From: Marinagarivorans sp. UBA5868
GTDB taxonomy: Bacteria > Pseudomonadota > Gammaproteobacteria > Pseudomonadales > Cellvibrionaceae
Length of the DNA stretch: 12,330 nt
Direction of reading: 5' to 3'
Assembly (NCBI GenBank): GCA_002432095.1
Contig: DJFQ01000141.1
Span: 2,613 to 14,942 of the forward strand
Shown here piece by piece: positions 1 to 7,678 of this stretch (positions are counted from its first letter, which is position 1; every line of letters starts with the position of its first letter). The translations under genes were made by a program, and so were the position numbers. The notes beneath the pieces were generated by a model. It was not told where the DNA came from, searched no databases, and saw nothing but the letters and a program-made list of their open reading frames with translations.

Positions 1-1214
1 ACGGCGATGCTCCAGAAAATATCAAGATGACTATTGAGCAACAGGACGATGGCGGCGATACAAATCGGTGGCGCACGATAGCACAGTCATCTGATACCAC
101 AGAGTGGGTGCAGCTCAGCAATACCTACACCTATATACCCAATGGTGATGTGGCGACTCTCAAGGTTTATTTTGAGGCGGAGGGTCCTGGTGAAACTGGG
201 GGTGGCGGTGCATATTTTGTCGACGACTTGGTTATCACAGAATTTGTTCCACCGCCGAGCATCATCACCAATGGCGGCCTGGAACAAGGAACCACCACAG
301 GATGGATTGGCAACGGTGCGACCATAGCATTGGTGCAATGGCCACAGGGTGGCGCCCAGATGGGATTTTTCGGCTTGCAGGTTTCAGGCAGAAGCCAAAA
401 TTGGCATTCGCCGCAATATCCGTTGCTGCCGCTGGAGCTCGAGGCCAACACATCTTATAAGGCTTCTGTATGGGTCAAAATCGCCAGTGAGACTGCGACA
501 ACAGAAACTATGAACTTGACGTTGTTGTTCAATGATGGTCGCGCAAACCCCTATATCAATCTTGCAAGTGCAACTGTCAATTCAAGTGGTTGGACGCAGC
601 TGGTAGGATTTTTTGATTATGTCCCGACTGGCGATGTGACCGATCTCAGACTGTACGTTGAGGCAGCAGGAGCTACCACAAGTTTTTACGTAGATGAGTT
701 GGTCGTTGCTCCCAATTACGTTGTAAATGGCGGGTTGGAAGCGAGCACAACTAATCACCTGGGCTGGAACGGATCCGGCGCCGTCATTTCTTTAAACTCT
801 GATGCAAAGTATTCCGGCGAGCGCTCTCTGTTTGTTACAGGGCGTGCTGCACTCTGGAACTCCGCTCAATATGACTTGAGGAATAGTGGGATGGAACCCG
901 GAAAAACCTATGACATTTCTGCTTGGGTCAAAATCGATGGCGATACTCCGAGCATCATCAAGATGACGATGGAGTCCGCAATCACTGGCAACAATGACTC
1001 AATTTATACGCAGCTCGATGCATCAAGAGATACTTCTGACTGGGTGAAGTTGAGCAGAAGATACACAGTTGGATTCGATGAAATCCCTGCGATATTTAGA
1101 GTGTATTTCGAGGCAGATGAACAAGATGAGGAGGGCAATGATCCACCTGATTTCAGCGCTTTCTATGTGGATTCATTAGTGATTACAGAAGTGGAGGAAA
1201 CTTACACACATTAA
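1..1214 (+). CDS. Tandem carbohydrate-binding-module protein, C-terminal part (5' end outside window)
   Basis: The frame is open from base 3 to the TAA at 1212-1214, giving 403 residues with no natural start, so the gene begins upstream. Three related beta-sandwich modules are visible. The last ~81 residues of module A end in YFVDDLVITEF. Module B (about 261-710) and module C (about 714-1193) each start with an NGGLE motif, contain a Y-(K/D)-x-S-x-WVKI strand, and end in F-Y-V-D-(E/S)-L-V. This layout fits the CBM4/9/22 (CBM_4_9) fold, which binds xylan, beta-glucan or related chains and is usually attached to secreted glycoside hydrolases such as GH10 xylanases. A and C resemble each other more closely (GDAPENIKMT against GDTPSIIKMT) than either resembles B. 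No catalytic domain is present in the visible part, so the enzyme class is unknown. The stop overlaps a possible receptor start codon, so the two genes may be cotranscribed. The fold assignment is fairly firm; the ligand is inferred. Confidence 0.8.
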   Translation, partial: GDAPENIKMTIEQQDDGGDTNRWRTIAQSSDTTEWVQLSNTYTYIPNGDVATLKVYFEAEGPGETGGGGAYFVDDLVITEFVPPPSIITNGGLEQGTTTGWIGNGATIALVQWPQGGAQMGFFGLQVSGRSQNWHSPQYPLLPLELEANTSYKASVWVKIASETATTETMNLTLLFNDGRANPYINLASATVNSSGWTQLVGFFDYVPTGDVTDLRLYVEAAGATTSFYVDELVVAPNYVVNGGLEASTTNHLGWNGSGAVISLNSDAKYSGERSLFVTGRAALWNSAQYDLRNSGMEPGKTYDISAWVKIDGDTPSIIKMTMESAITGNNDSIYTQLDASRDTSDWVKLSRRYTVGFDEIPAIFRVYFEADEQDEEGNDPPDFSAFYVDSLVITEVEETYTH

Positions 1215-1220
1215 TGTGTG
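1205..1220. repeat. 16-bp perfect palindrome at the CBM-gene/receptor-gene junction
   Basis: CACACATTAATGTGTG is a perfect inverted repeat centred on the TTAA at 1211-1214. It contains the stop codon of the CBM protein and the ATG at 1214. A GGAGG lies on each side (1193-1197 and 1220-1224). It could be a dimeric-repressor operator, or in RNA a 6-bp hairpin with a UUAA loop hiding the ATG. It could also be chance. Its role is not known. Confidence 0.5.
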
Positions 1221-1279
1221 GAGGTCGAACCAAACTATTCTTATTCACAATCATGCTTACAGAATTATCGAGAACAGCT

Positions 1280-4200
1280 ATGAAACAGAAAATAATGAAA
1301 CTGCGTAGTAAGCCCGGAATACCCACCTATTCATCCACAGCGGTTTTGTTGAGTGCGCTGTTTGCTCATCACGCATATGCGCAAGATGCGGACTCCACGG
1401 CGGCAGGTGATAAAACGCCCGCTGCAGTAGAAGAGGTGGTGGTTTATGGTATTAAACAATCATTAAAAAATGCGCAGGATCTCAAGCGAGATTCGGCGAC
1501 GGTAATTGATGCAATCACGGCGTCGGATATTACTTCGCTACCGGATAAATCGGTGGTGGATGCGTTAACGCGGGTGCCGGGGGTTACAGTGGAGGTGTTC
1601 GAGGCCACCGATGACCCTGAGCATTTTGGTGCGGAGGGTAGCAGGGCGCTGGTGCGAGGACTTGATCGGACACTGACCCAATTTAATGGGCGCACATCAT
1701 TTAGCGCGACACCTTGGGGAGCGGTTGATCTTTCCCATATCCCGGCGGAACTAGTCGGCGCCATCGAAGTTCAGAAAAACCAAACGGCCTCCATGATTGA
1801 AGGAGGTATTGCGGGCACGCTCAACGTAGTGACTCGTAAACCCTTCGATAGTCCCGACATGATGCTGGGTGGGGCGATAAAAGGTGACTACGGTGACTTG
1901 GTGGAAGATTGGTCTCCCAGCGTTTCTGGCTTGTTTAGTAACCGTTGGGATACCGATGCCGGCGAATTGGGTTTTTTGATATCCGTGGCATGGAGCGAAA
2001 CCAATGCCGCTTCGCAGTCCGTAGGAACGCATAACTATTATGAGAAGAGCAGTCGGGCTGACTGTGATGATCCCGAGAGCGAGGACACTCCCGGTGTTGG
2101 CTGCTCATTACCAGGAGCTGGTGTAGATGATGTGTACTGGTTGCCGCCATCTGTCCAGGTACGCACTAAGGAGGATGCCAATGAGCGCTTAGCTTATGTA
2201 TCCTCGCTGCAATGGCGCAATCCAGCCGAAAATTTTCTGGCAACGTTGGAGTTTATTCATTCCGACAACAAAGCGGTATGGACCGAGCGTTTGGTGCAAA
2301 ACAAGGATCAGCTGGGTGATCAATTTGCTAATGCCAATATTGTGGATGTGCTGGAAATTCCCGGAATTTCTGGCTTAGAAGAAAGTTTCGATCCTGCCAC
2401 CGGCTTGTTTACCCACGGTGTTTTATCTGGAAACGATACCGGTACTTATGGATATGCTCCAGAAACCCGTTATCACGATGAGCAAACGTATGTGAACGAT
2501 ATCAGTCTTGATATCGAATGGAATGTTACCGCCAGACTGACCATCAATAGCGATATCCAATTTGTTGATTCCGGTCAGGTGATGTTCGATCACACAATTC
2601 ATAGCTATTTTGAAAGTGATGTATGGATGGATTTTCGTAGCGCTGACAATCCACAAGTAGGCTTCCTCGGTAGCAATTTCCATATGCTGTCGCCAGCGGA
2701 AGTTGCGTTAGGACATCAAGGGACGGTTTTTGAAGATGCAAACGGAAATTTCTGGGGTGGTGATATTACGTCAATCACAGATCCAGCCAATATTCACACG
2801 CGTTCGGCTATGGATCACAATACCGACAGCTCTGGTAAGGACTTCGCATTTTCTCTTGATGCGGATTACGAATTCGAAGATAGCTGGTTAACCAATATAA
2901 AAGCTGGCTTTCGTGTTTCTGACAGAGCCCAGACACATAAATCAACTGAATATGACTGGGGAGTAATTTCACCAGAGTGGAGTGCCCAGCATCGACGGTC
3001 GGTAGCTGATTATCCACAATTCCAAGAGGTGTTTGATTTCGGCAATGATTTCCACAACGGCAATGCGTTTGTCGATGGCAGTGTCACCTCTTTCTATATG
3101 CCGCGTTTGGATTGGGTTCGAGATTTGGGTGGCTTTGAGCAAGCTTTCCGCTCGATTATTCCAAATGAATACGATCCCGATATCGCGGCATTACCACTCG
3201 GTCCTGGGTTTCCTGCTGAAGACGACCCTAGACGGGACATGACTTGGTGGTATACCGAAGCTGAAGCTTCAGGCGGCGACCCTTTCTTCACGCTCGAAAG
3301 CAAGAATGGAGGCACGCCTTATTCGCCATATTATATTTTTGGTGTGGAAGAAAGGCGAAGTGCTGCTTATGTTCAGTTTGATTTCGATTTCGCTGACCTT
3401 CCAATGCCGATTCGCGGTAATTTGGGATTTAGATACGTTGATATCGACGTAACCACTACAGGCTCGCGTAATTTCGATACTCCGGCAGAAGCTGGGGCTT
3501 GGTCCGATCCCGCACGCTATACCGCCAATACTACTTTGATTGGTTTCCCTGAGGACTTGGAGCAGTGGTTACGGGACAATGCGGCGGCCTATGAAGCCGC
3601 TGTGCAAGCGGGCAACACTCCACCTGTTCCTGATCCTAGAACATTGGATTGGTTGAATGGGTATTCGGAGAGAGTCAATGTTGAGCCGGAACGTTACTCA
3701 AGTGTTCTGCCGAGTTTGAATTTGGCGATGAATCTCACTGACGACTTGCTGTTGAGGTTTGCGATCTCTAAAGCGATTTACTTGCCGCATTTATCTTTGA
3801 AGAGAGCGAGTCAGGAGTTAGGAGCGCAGGTAACGACGACTAATGTTCCTCTGGTTGATCGACCGTCGGGTTGGGATACGGAAAACCGGGGCGAGCCCTT
3901 TGAGACAGTTCGCTTTGAGAATTACACCAGCTCCACGGTCGGTGGTTCCAATCCGCATTTGCGCCCGGAAGAATCCATCAATGCGGATTTGGGTTTGGAG
4001 TGGTACTTCTCCGATGTTGGGTCGGTGTCAGGTGTGATATTCACAAAAGATATGGACGATATGATTCGTAGGGGTTCAACCGGTTTGGAAACGGTCAATC
4101 CATCGACAGGGATCGTTGTTGAGGTCGAGCAGAATGACACTTACGAGAATGTCGGTAAGGCGAGAATTGACGGCTTCGAACTATCCTACCAGCAAACTTA

Positions 4201-4660
4201 TGACATGCTGCCGGGGATATGGAGCGGCTTAGGCATGCAGGCAAACTATACTCGTTTGTATACGAGTGAGGATGTTGGTGCCAATATCCGGACGGATGTT
4301 TATGGAGCGTTTTCCGATCTACCATTGGAAGGTTTGTCGCCGGAAAACTACAACGTTATCGTGTTCTTCGAGACTGATAAATTCAGCACACGCTTGGCAT
4401 ATAACTTCCGCTCGGAATATATGCTCAATTCACGTGATGTGATCGGTAAACGCCCGGTTTACAACACGGATCGCGGTGTGCTGGATTATTCGTTTACTTA
4501 CAATCTCACGGACGCGCTCAAGGTTGGCTTTGACATTAATAATTTGACGAACGAGACCACTCATACTCGTTATCAGTATGATCAGGCTGGCAGCTTGCAT
4601 CCGCGTCATTATTTTATTAATGATCAGCGATTTACTTTGCGGATGTCAGCGAGTTTCTAA
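1280..4660 (+). CDS. TonB-dependent outer-membrane receptor, Xanthomonas/Caulobacter type
   Basis: This is a 1126-residue outer-membrane active transporter driven by TonB-ExbBD, probably importing glycan fragments into the periplasm. I place the start at 1280 because it directly precedes a signal peptide: basic MKQKIMKLRSK, a hydrophobic stretch, and likely cleavage after AYA at residue 34. The frame is open from ATG 1214, but that adds a non-signal-like extension; ATG 1295 is an alternative. A TonB-box-like EEVVVYG is at residues 51-57. The plug follows with LPDKSVVDALTRVPGV, ALVRGLD and IEGGIAGTLNVVTRKP. The C terminus has the usual DINNLTNE segment and ends in Phe, the outer-membrane barrel sorting signal. 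There is no FecA-like N-terminal signalling domain. The mature chain has only two cysteines, C262 and C275. It lies just downstream of the CBM gene and is followed by a terminator. The family resembles TIGR01782. Its substrate cannot be read from the sequence; a xylan or other plant oligosaccharide is inferred from context. Confidence 0.95.
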   Translation: MKQKIMKLRSKPGIPTYSSTAVLLSALFAHHAYAQDADSTAAGDKTPAAVEEVVVYGIKQSLKNAQDLKRDSATVIDAITASDITSLPDKSVVDALTRVPGVTVEVFEATDDPEHFGAEGSRALVRGLDRTLTQFNGRTSFSATPWGAVDLSHIPAELVGAIEVQKNQTASMIEGGIAGTLNVVTRKPFDSPDMMLGGAIKGDYGDLVEDWSPSVSGLFSNRWDTDAGELGFLISVAWSETNAASQSVGTHNYYEKSSRADCDDPESEDTPGVGCSLPGAGVDDVYWLPPSVQVRTKEDANERLAYVSSLQWRNPAENFLATLEFIHSDNKAVWTERLVQNKDQLGDQFANANIVDVLEIPGISGLEESFDPATGLFTHGVLSGNDTGTYGYAPETRYHDEQTYVNDISLDIEWNVTARLTINSDIQFVDSGQVMFDHTIHSYFESDVWMDFRSADNPQVGFLGSNFHMLSPAEVALGHQGTVFEDANGNFWGGDITSITDPANIHTRSAMDHNTDSSGKDFAFSLDADYEFEDSWLTNIKAGFRVSDRAQTHKSTEYDWGVISPEWSAQHRRSVADYPQFQEVFDFGNDFHNGNAFVDGSVTSFYMPRLDWVRDLGGFEQAFRSIIPNEYDPDIAALPLGPGFPAEDDPRRDMTWWYTEAEASGGDPFFTLESKNGGTPYSPYYIFGVEERRSAAYVQFDFDFADLPMPIRGNLGFRYVDIDVTTTGSRNFDTPAEAGAWSDPARYTANTTLIGFPEDLEQWLRDNAAAYEAAVQAGNTPPVPDPRTLDWLNGYSERVNVEPERYSSVLPSLNLAMNLTDDLLLRFAISKAIYLPHLSLKRASQELGAQVTTTNVPLVDRPSGWDTENRGEPFETVRFENYTSSTVGGSNPHLRPEESINADLGLEWYFSDVGSVSGVIFTKDMDDMIRRGSTGLETVNPSTGIVVEVEQNDTYENVGKARIDGFELSYQQTYDMLPGIWSGLGMQANYTRLYTSEDVGANIRTDVYGAFSDLPLEGLSPENYNVIVFFETDKFSTRLAYNFRSEYMLNSRDVIGKRPVYNTDRGVLDYSFTYNLTDALKVGFDINNLTNETTHTRYQYDQAGSLHPRHYFINDQRFTLRMSASF

Positions 4661-4692
4661 TGATTTGAGTTGAGCTGGTCGGGTCCTAAGTG

Positions 4693-4723
4693 AAAGCGTA
4701 TAGTGCGAGCTATACGCTTTTTT
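4693..4723 (+). terminator. Intrinsic terminator after the TonB receptor gene
   Basis: An 11-bp perfect stem (4693-4703 pairing with 4710-4720) with a 6-nt loop runs into six T residues at 4718-4723, then a further T-rich stretch. It starts 33 nt after the receptor stop codon and ends 34 nt before the first halogenase-family gene. That gene must therefore depend on read-through or on a promoter in the short AT-rich gap. A TATAAA at 4738-4743 is a possible -10, but no good -35 precedes it. Confidence 0.85.
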
Positions 4724-4757
4724 GTTTTTATAACAGCTATAAATCTGTGAGTGACGC

Positions 4758-6293
4758 ATGCAGAAAAACTCTACACCCGCGAATGAGCCTATCGATCATC
4801 TGGTCATCCTAGGTGGCGGCACCGCGGGCTGGATGGCAGCGGCTGCCATAGGCAAGGTGTTCAAGAACTCTGCCATGAAAATTACTGTTGTCGAGTCCAG
4901 TGAGATCGGCACAGTCGGTGTGGGAGAGGCGACAATTCCGGAGATTATCAATTTCAACCGGATTCTCGGTATTGATGAGCGGGAGTTTCTGAAGTTTACT
5001 CAGGGGACGTTCAAACTGGGCATCGAGTTTGTCGACTGGATGGGAGCCGGCAGTTCCTATTTTCATCCATTCGGCCGTTACGGAACGGCAATAGGAACTG
5101 TGCCGTTCTTTCATTATTGGCAAAAGCTGAATAATTTGGGAGATGCTGCACCGCTGCCGGATTATTCTTTCTGCATTCAGATGTGCAAACAGAACAAGTT
5201 CGCCAAGCCGACAAATATCCCCAATTCTCCCCTCAGCGAAATTGATTATGCCTACCATTTCGATGCAGGCCTCTACGCACAACTTCTGCGGAAATACGCT
5301 GAGGCTTGTGGCGTTATTCGCGTGGACGCTAAAGTCGTTGGAGTGAAAAAAAATAGCGATAATGGCTATATAAAGAGTTTGCATCTAGAGCAAGGTGGGC
5401 AGATAGATGCAGATTTTTTTATTGACTGCACAGGTTTTCGTGGAGTTTTAATCGAGGAGAATCTGCACGGCGGCTATGAAGATTGGAGTCACTATTTGCC
5501 CTGCGACAGCGCCGTCGCAGTGGCGAGCAAGCCGTTAGAGGATCTTCCCCCCTATACTCGTGCCACCGCTCAGGAAGCCGGTTGGCAGTGGCGCATTCCG
5601 CTGCAGCACCGCACCGGAAACGGCTACGTTTACAGCAGTCGATTTATTTCGGATGAAACAGCACGTCAAACGTTGCTAAATAACATTGAAGGTGATGCAA
5701 CAGGGGAGCCCCGAGTTATTCGCTTTAAAACGGGTATTCGCCGTTACCCTTGGAAGAAAAATTGTGTGGCACTCGGTTTGGCATCTGGCTTTTTGGAGCC
5801 GTTGGAATCGACCAGTATTCATCTTATCTACGAGGCTATCGCCAATTTTCTTGGGCTCTTTCCTTCAAAAACCATACAGCCGGAACTGATAAAAAAATAT
5901 AACCAACTTCAGCGGCGAAACTTCACAACGATCCGAGATTTGCTAATTTTCCATTATTGGGCAAATAAGCGGACTGGTAGTGAGTTTTGGGATTATTGCC
6001 AGAATATGGAAATTCCCGATAGGCTCAAAAATAAAATCGAACTCTATCAAAGCACTGGCCGATTATTTAGAGAAGACAACGAGCTGTTTAGCGACGTCAG
6101 TTGGATATCGGTATTTTTAGGGCAGGGGATAACTACCGCTGCTTATAGTCCTATAGCGGATGTTTTGGCGATGTCGGATCTTAAACAGCGCATGGATGAC
6201 GTAAAGCACATTATTCACAATGCAGGTCAGCCGTTACCCTCGCACCGTAATTATATTTCCCAATATTGCCCAGCTGCTCGGCGGGAACCTTAG
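4758..6293 (+). CDS. Flavin-dependent tryptophan-halogenase family protein (intact active-site motifs)
   Basis: This 511-residue protein has the usual length for the family. Such enzymes use FADH2, O2 and halide to make HOX, which is passed to a lysine that halogenates an indole-type substrate. The dinucleotide-binding GGGTAGW is at residues 19-25 and GVGEATIP at 54-61. FKLGIEF carries K86, which aligns with the catalytic Lys79 of PrnA. The diagnostic WxWxIP motif is present as WQWRIP (276-281). FLEPLEST holds E350, S351 and T352, matching the Glu346 and halide-binding region of PrnA. FIDCTG at 221-226 is also typical. Conservation is strong enough to predict a working enzyme. It sits directly after the TonB receptor; relatives placed beside such receptors form a clade whose natural substrate is uncertain. 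No flavin reductase is in the window. The start has only a weak upstream GTGAG as ribosome site, but it is well placed before the FAD-binding strand. The 3' end overlaps the convergent neighbour by 4 bp. Confidence 0.93.
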   Translation: MQKNSTPANEPIDHLVILGGGTAGWMAAAAIGKVFKNSAMKITVVESSEIGTVGVGEATIPEIINFNRILGIDEREFLKFTQGTFKLGIEFVDWMGAGSSYFHPFGRYGTAIGTVPFFHYWQKLNNLGDAAPLPDYSFCIQMCKQNKFAKPTNIPNSPLSEIDYAYHFDAGLYAQLLRKYAEACGVIRVDAKVVGVKKNSDNGYIKSLHLEQGGQIDADFFIDCTGFRGVLIEENLHGGYEDWSHYLPCDSAVAVASKPLEDLPPYTRATAQEAGWQWRIPLQHRTGNGYVYSSRFISDETARQTLLNNIEGDATGEPRVIRFKTGIRRYPWKKNCVALGLASGFLEPLESTSIHLIYEAIANFLGLFPSKTIQPELIKKYNQLQRRNFTTIRDLLIFHYWANKRTGSEFWDYCQNMEIPDRLKNKIELYQSTGRLFREDNELFSDVSWISVFLGQGITTAAYSPIADVLAMSDLKQRMDDVKHIIHNAGQPLPSHRNYISQYCPAARREP

Positions 6294-7666
6294 CGAATTA
6301 CCTCGTTTTGGTAAAAAATCTCCATTGTCGGCGCTTGCTGCGCCGCTGCTTGGAGAGTCTCTTTAAGTTTATCTAATTGTGCGACAAGCCAGTGATCATC
6401 ACTTCCTTCGCTTAAAGGGTCAGCCACTTTGGGCTTGATGCCGAGTGCAAAAAACAAAGTCGCCCATTGATCCTCTGTCATGGTTTCATTTTCATAGGGA
6501 GGAATTCGGCCATCGTTAATAAAAACCCTCATCCGGTGTTTGGCCGCATCGGTCAGGTCTTTGTCGTTGCGATTGCAGGCTGCCCAGGCGTGTAGGCTGT
6601 CGCTGTCTGCTATGCGACTCCATTCATCGCTAAAACTTTCGTTATAAATCGCCGCAGGTGTTTCGAAGTCCATGGTGGTCGGCCAGCTGGTATATAAACG
6701 GAAGAGACTGCTGGCGACGAGATGTAGGGGATCGATCAGCAAAGCCGGGCGGTTGGAGGTAGCAGGACCGATGGTTACGCAGTTTTTCTGCCATGGTTGC
6801 GGGTCCAATTGCCATTTCGGCAGTTGATTGGGATTGCAGGTGACTTCCTGGTGGTAGGTTTTGCCGTGAAGTTGTGTGGTAAAAATCAATTTATCGTTAC
6901 CCAAGGTGAGCAGGTTGTGCGGTGGGCCAAGGCCGTACTCCGGCGTCACTTCGATGCGCCAATCTTCTTTCGATGGTTCGCTGCATGTACCCGTTAGAGC
7001 GCTATTCAATAAGCGTTCTCGGCTGCAATCAATATATAAATCCGCCGAGATCGATTTTCCGTTACTGAAATGAACGGTATGAATTCCGTTTAAATCGGTC
7101 TGGATCTCCTGAATTTCATCGCTAAGCATGTCGAAACCGGGTTTTAACTGCGCCAAGAGATAATTACTGTAGCGCTCGCTAAGCAGCTTGTACCCGTAGC
7201 ATATTTGCGAATAGACGGATTCTGGTTTGGGAGAGGTGGGCGCGAAATGTCCTCGCTTTGCCAATTGGGCATTCATGCAAAAATCGTCGAGCTGGGCGCG
7301 TTGTCCGGCGTTCAAATAACGCGTATACCAGTGATTAAAACGTATTGCCCGAAGGTTCACACCATACGGCGCTTCACACATAAAAAACTCTGGGCGGTCG
7401 TCCGAAAATTGATACAGAGTCCCCAGATGAAAGCTGGCTTCAGTTTTTCGAACAAAATCTTTTTCGGCAATACCCAGTTCTTTATGAAATTGCTTAATGG
7501 AGCTCACGCAACTGATAACAGGCGGGTCTGGATTTTCCCCGCATTGTAAAAGCGTCATTCTGGGAGCGAGTGAACCCCATTTTTTTTGCAGAAATAGCGC
7601 CGTTAGCAGTGGTGTGAACCCGCGGCCGGCGATGAGGAGATGCTCGATGGGATTCTTATTATTCAT
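6290..7666 (-). CDS. Degenerate tryptophan-halogenase-like protein, probable pseudoenzyme
   Basis: This 458-residue protein has a clear halogenase-family skeleton but is about 50-60 residues shorter than its two neighbours. The N-terminal IEHLLIAGRGFTPLL stands where the others have GGGTAGW, so the FAD-binding glycines are partly lost. GVGEAT is absent. In SFHLGTLYQF, H80 replaces the catalytic lysine. The WxWxIP segment is missing. IDPLHLVAS (311-319) replaces EPLESTS, so the catalytic Glu becomes His315 and the Ser-Thr pair is gone. What remains is YIDCS (211-215), WQKNCVTIGPA (292-302) and a C-terminal LFFALGI helix. The frame is long and free of stops, so this is a maintained gene, not a decayed one. 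It starts 12 nt after the stop of the upstream halogenase-family gene with no obvious Shine-Dalgarno, suggesting translational coupling. I infer a non-catalytic partner, scaffold or binding protein; its function is unknown. Confidence 0.85.
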   Translation of the reverse strand: MNNKNPIEHLLIAGRGFTPLLTALFLQKKWGSLAPRMTLLQCGENPDPPVISCVSSIKQFHKELGIAEKDFVRKTEASFHLGTLYQFSDDRPEFFMCEAPYGVNLRAIRFNHWYTRYLNAGQRAQLDDFCMNAQLAKRGHFAPTSPKPESVYSQICYGYKLLSERYSNYLLAQLKPGFDMLSDEIQEIQTDLNGIHTVHFSNGKSISADLYIDCSRERLLNSALTGTCSEPSKEDWRIEVTPEYGLGPPHNLLTLGNDKLIFTTQLHGKTYHQEVTCNPNQLPKWQLDPQPWQKNCVTIGPATSNRPALLIDPLHLVASSLFRLYTSWPTTMDFETPAAIYNESFSDEWSRIADSDSLHAWAACNRNDKDLTDAAKHRMRVFINDGRIPPYENETMTEDQWATLFFALGIKPKVADPLSEGSDDHWLVAQLDKLKETLQAAAQQAPTMEIFYQNEVIR

Positions 7667-7678
7667 GACCGATGCAAG

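Noticed and set aside
1214..1279. Upstream in-frame start for the TonB receptor (ATG at 1214)
   Set aside because: It adds 22 residues in front of a clean signal peptide, and the nearest GGAGG before it is 16 nt away. ATG 1280 gives a normal exported protein, although 1214 cannot be fully excluded.
4809..5384. 191-codon minus-strand ORF inside the first halogenase gene
   Set aside because: Antisense shadow; the plus strand carries all conserved motifs.
6329..6345. CGGCGC/GCGCCG stem near the convergent 3' ends as a terminator
   Set aside because: No T run follows directly on either strand, and it lies within the coding sequence of the degenerate halogenase homologue.
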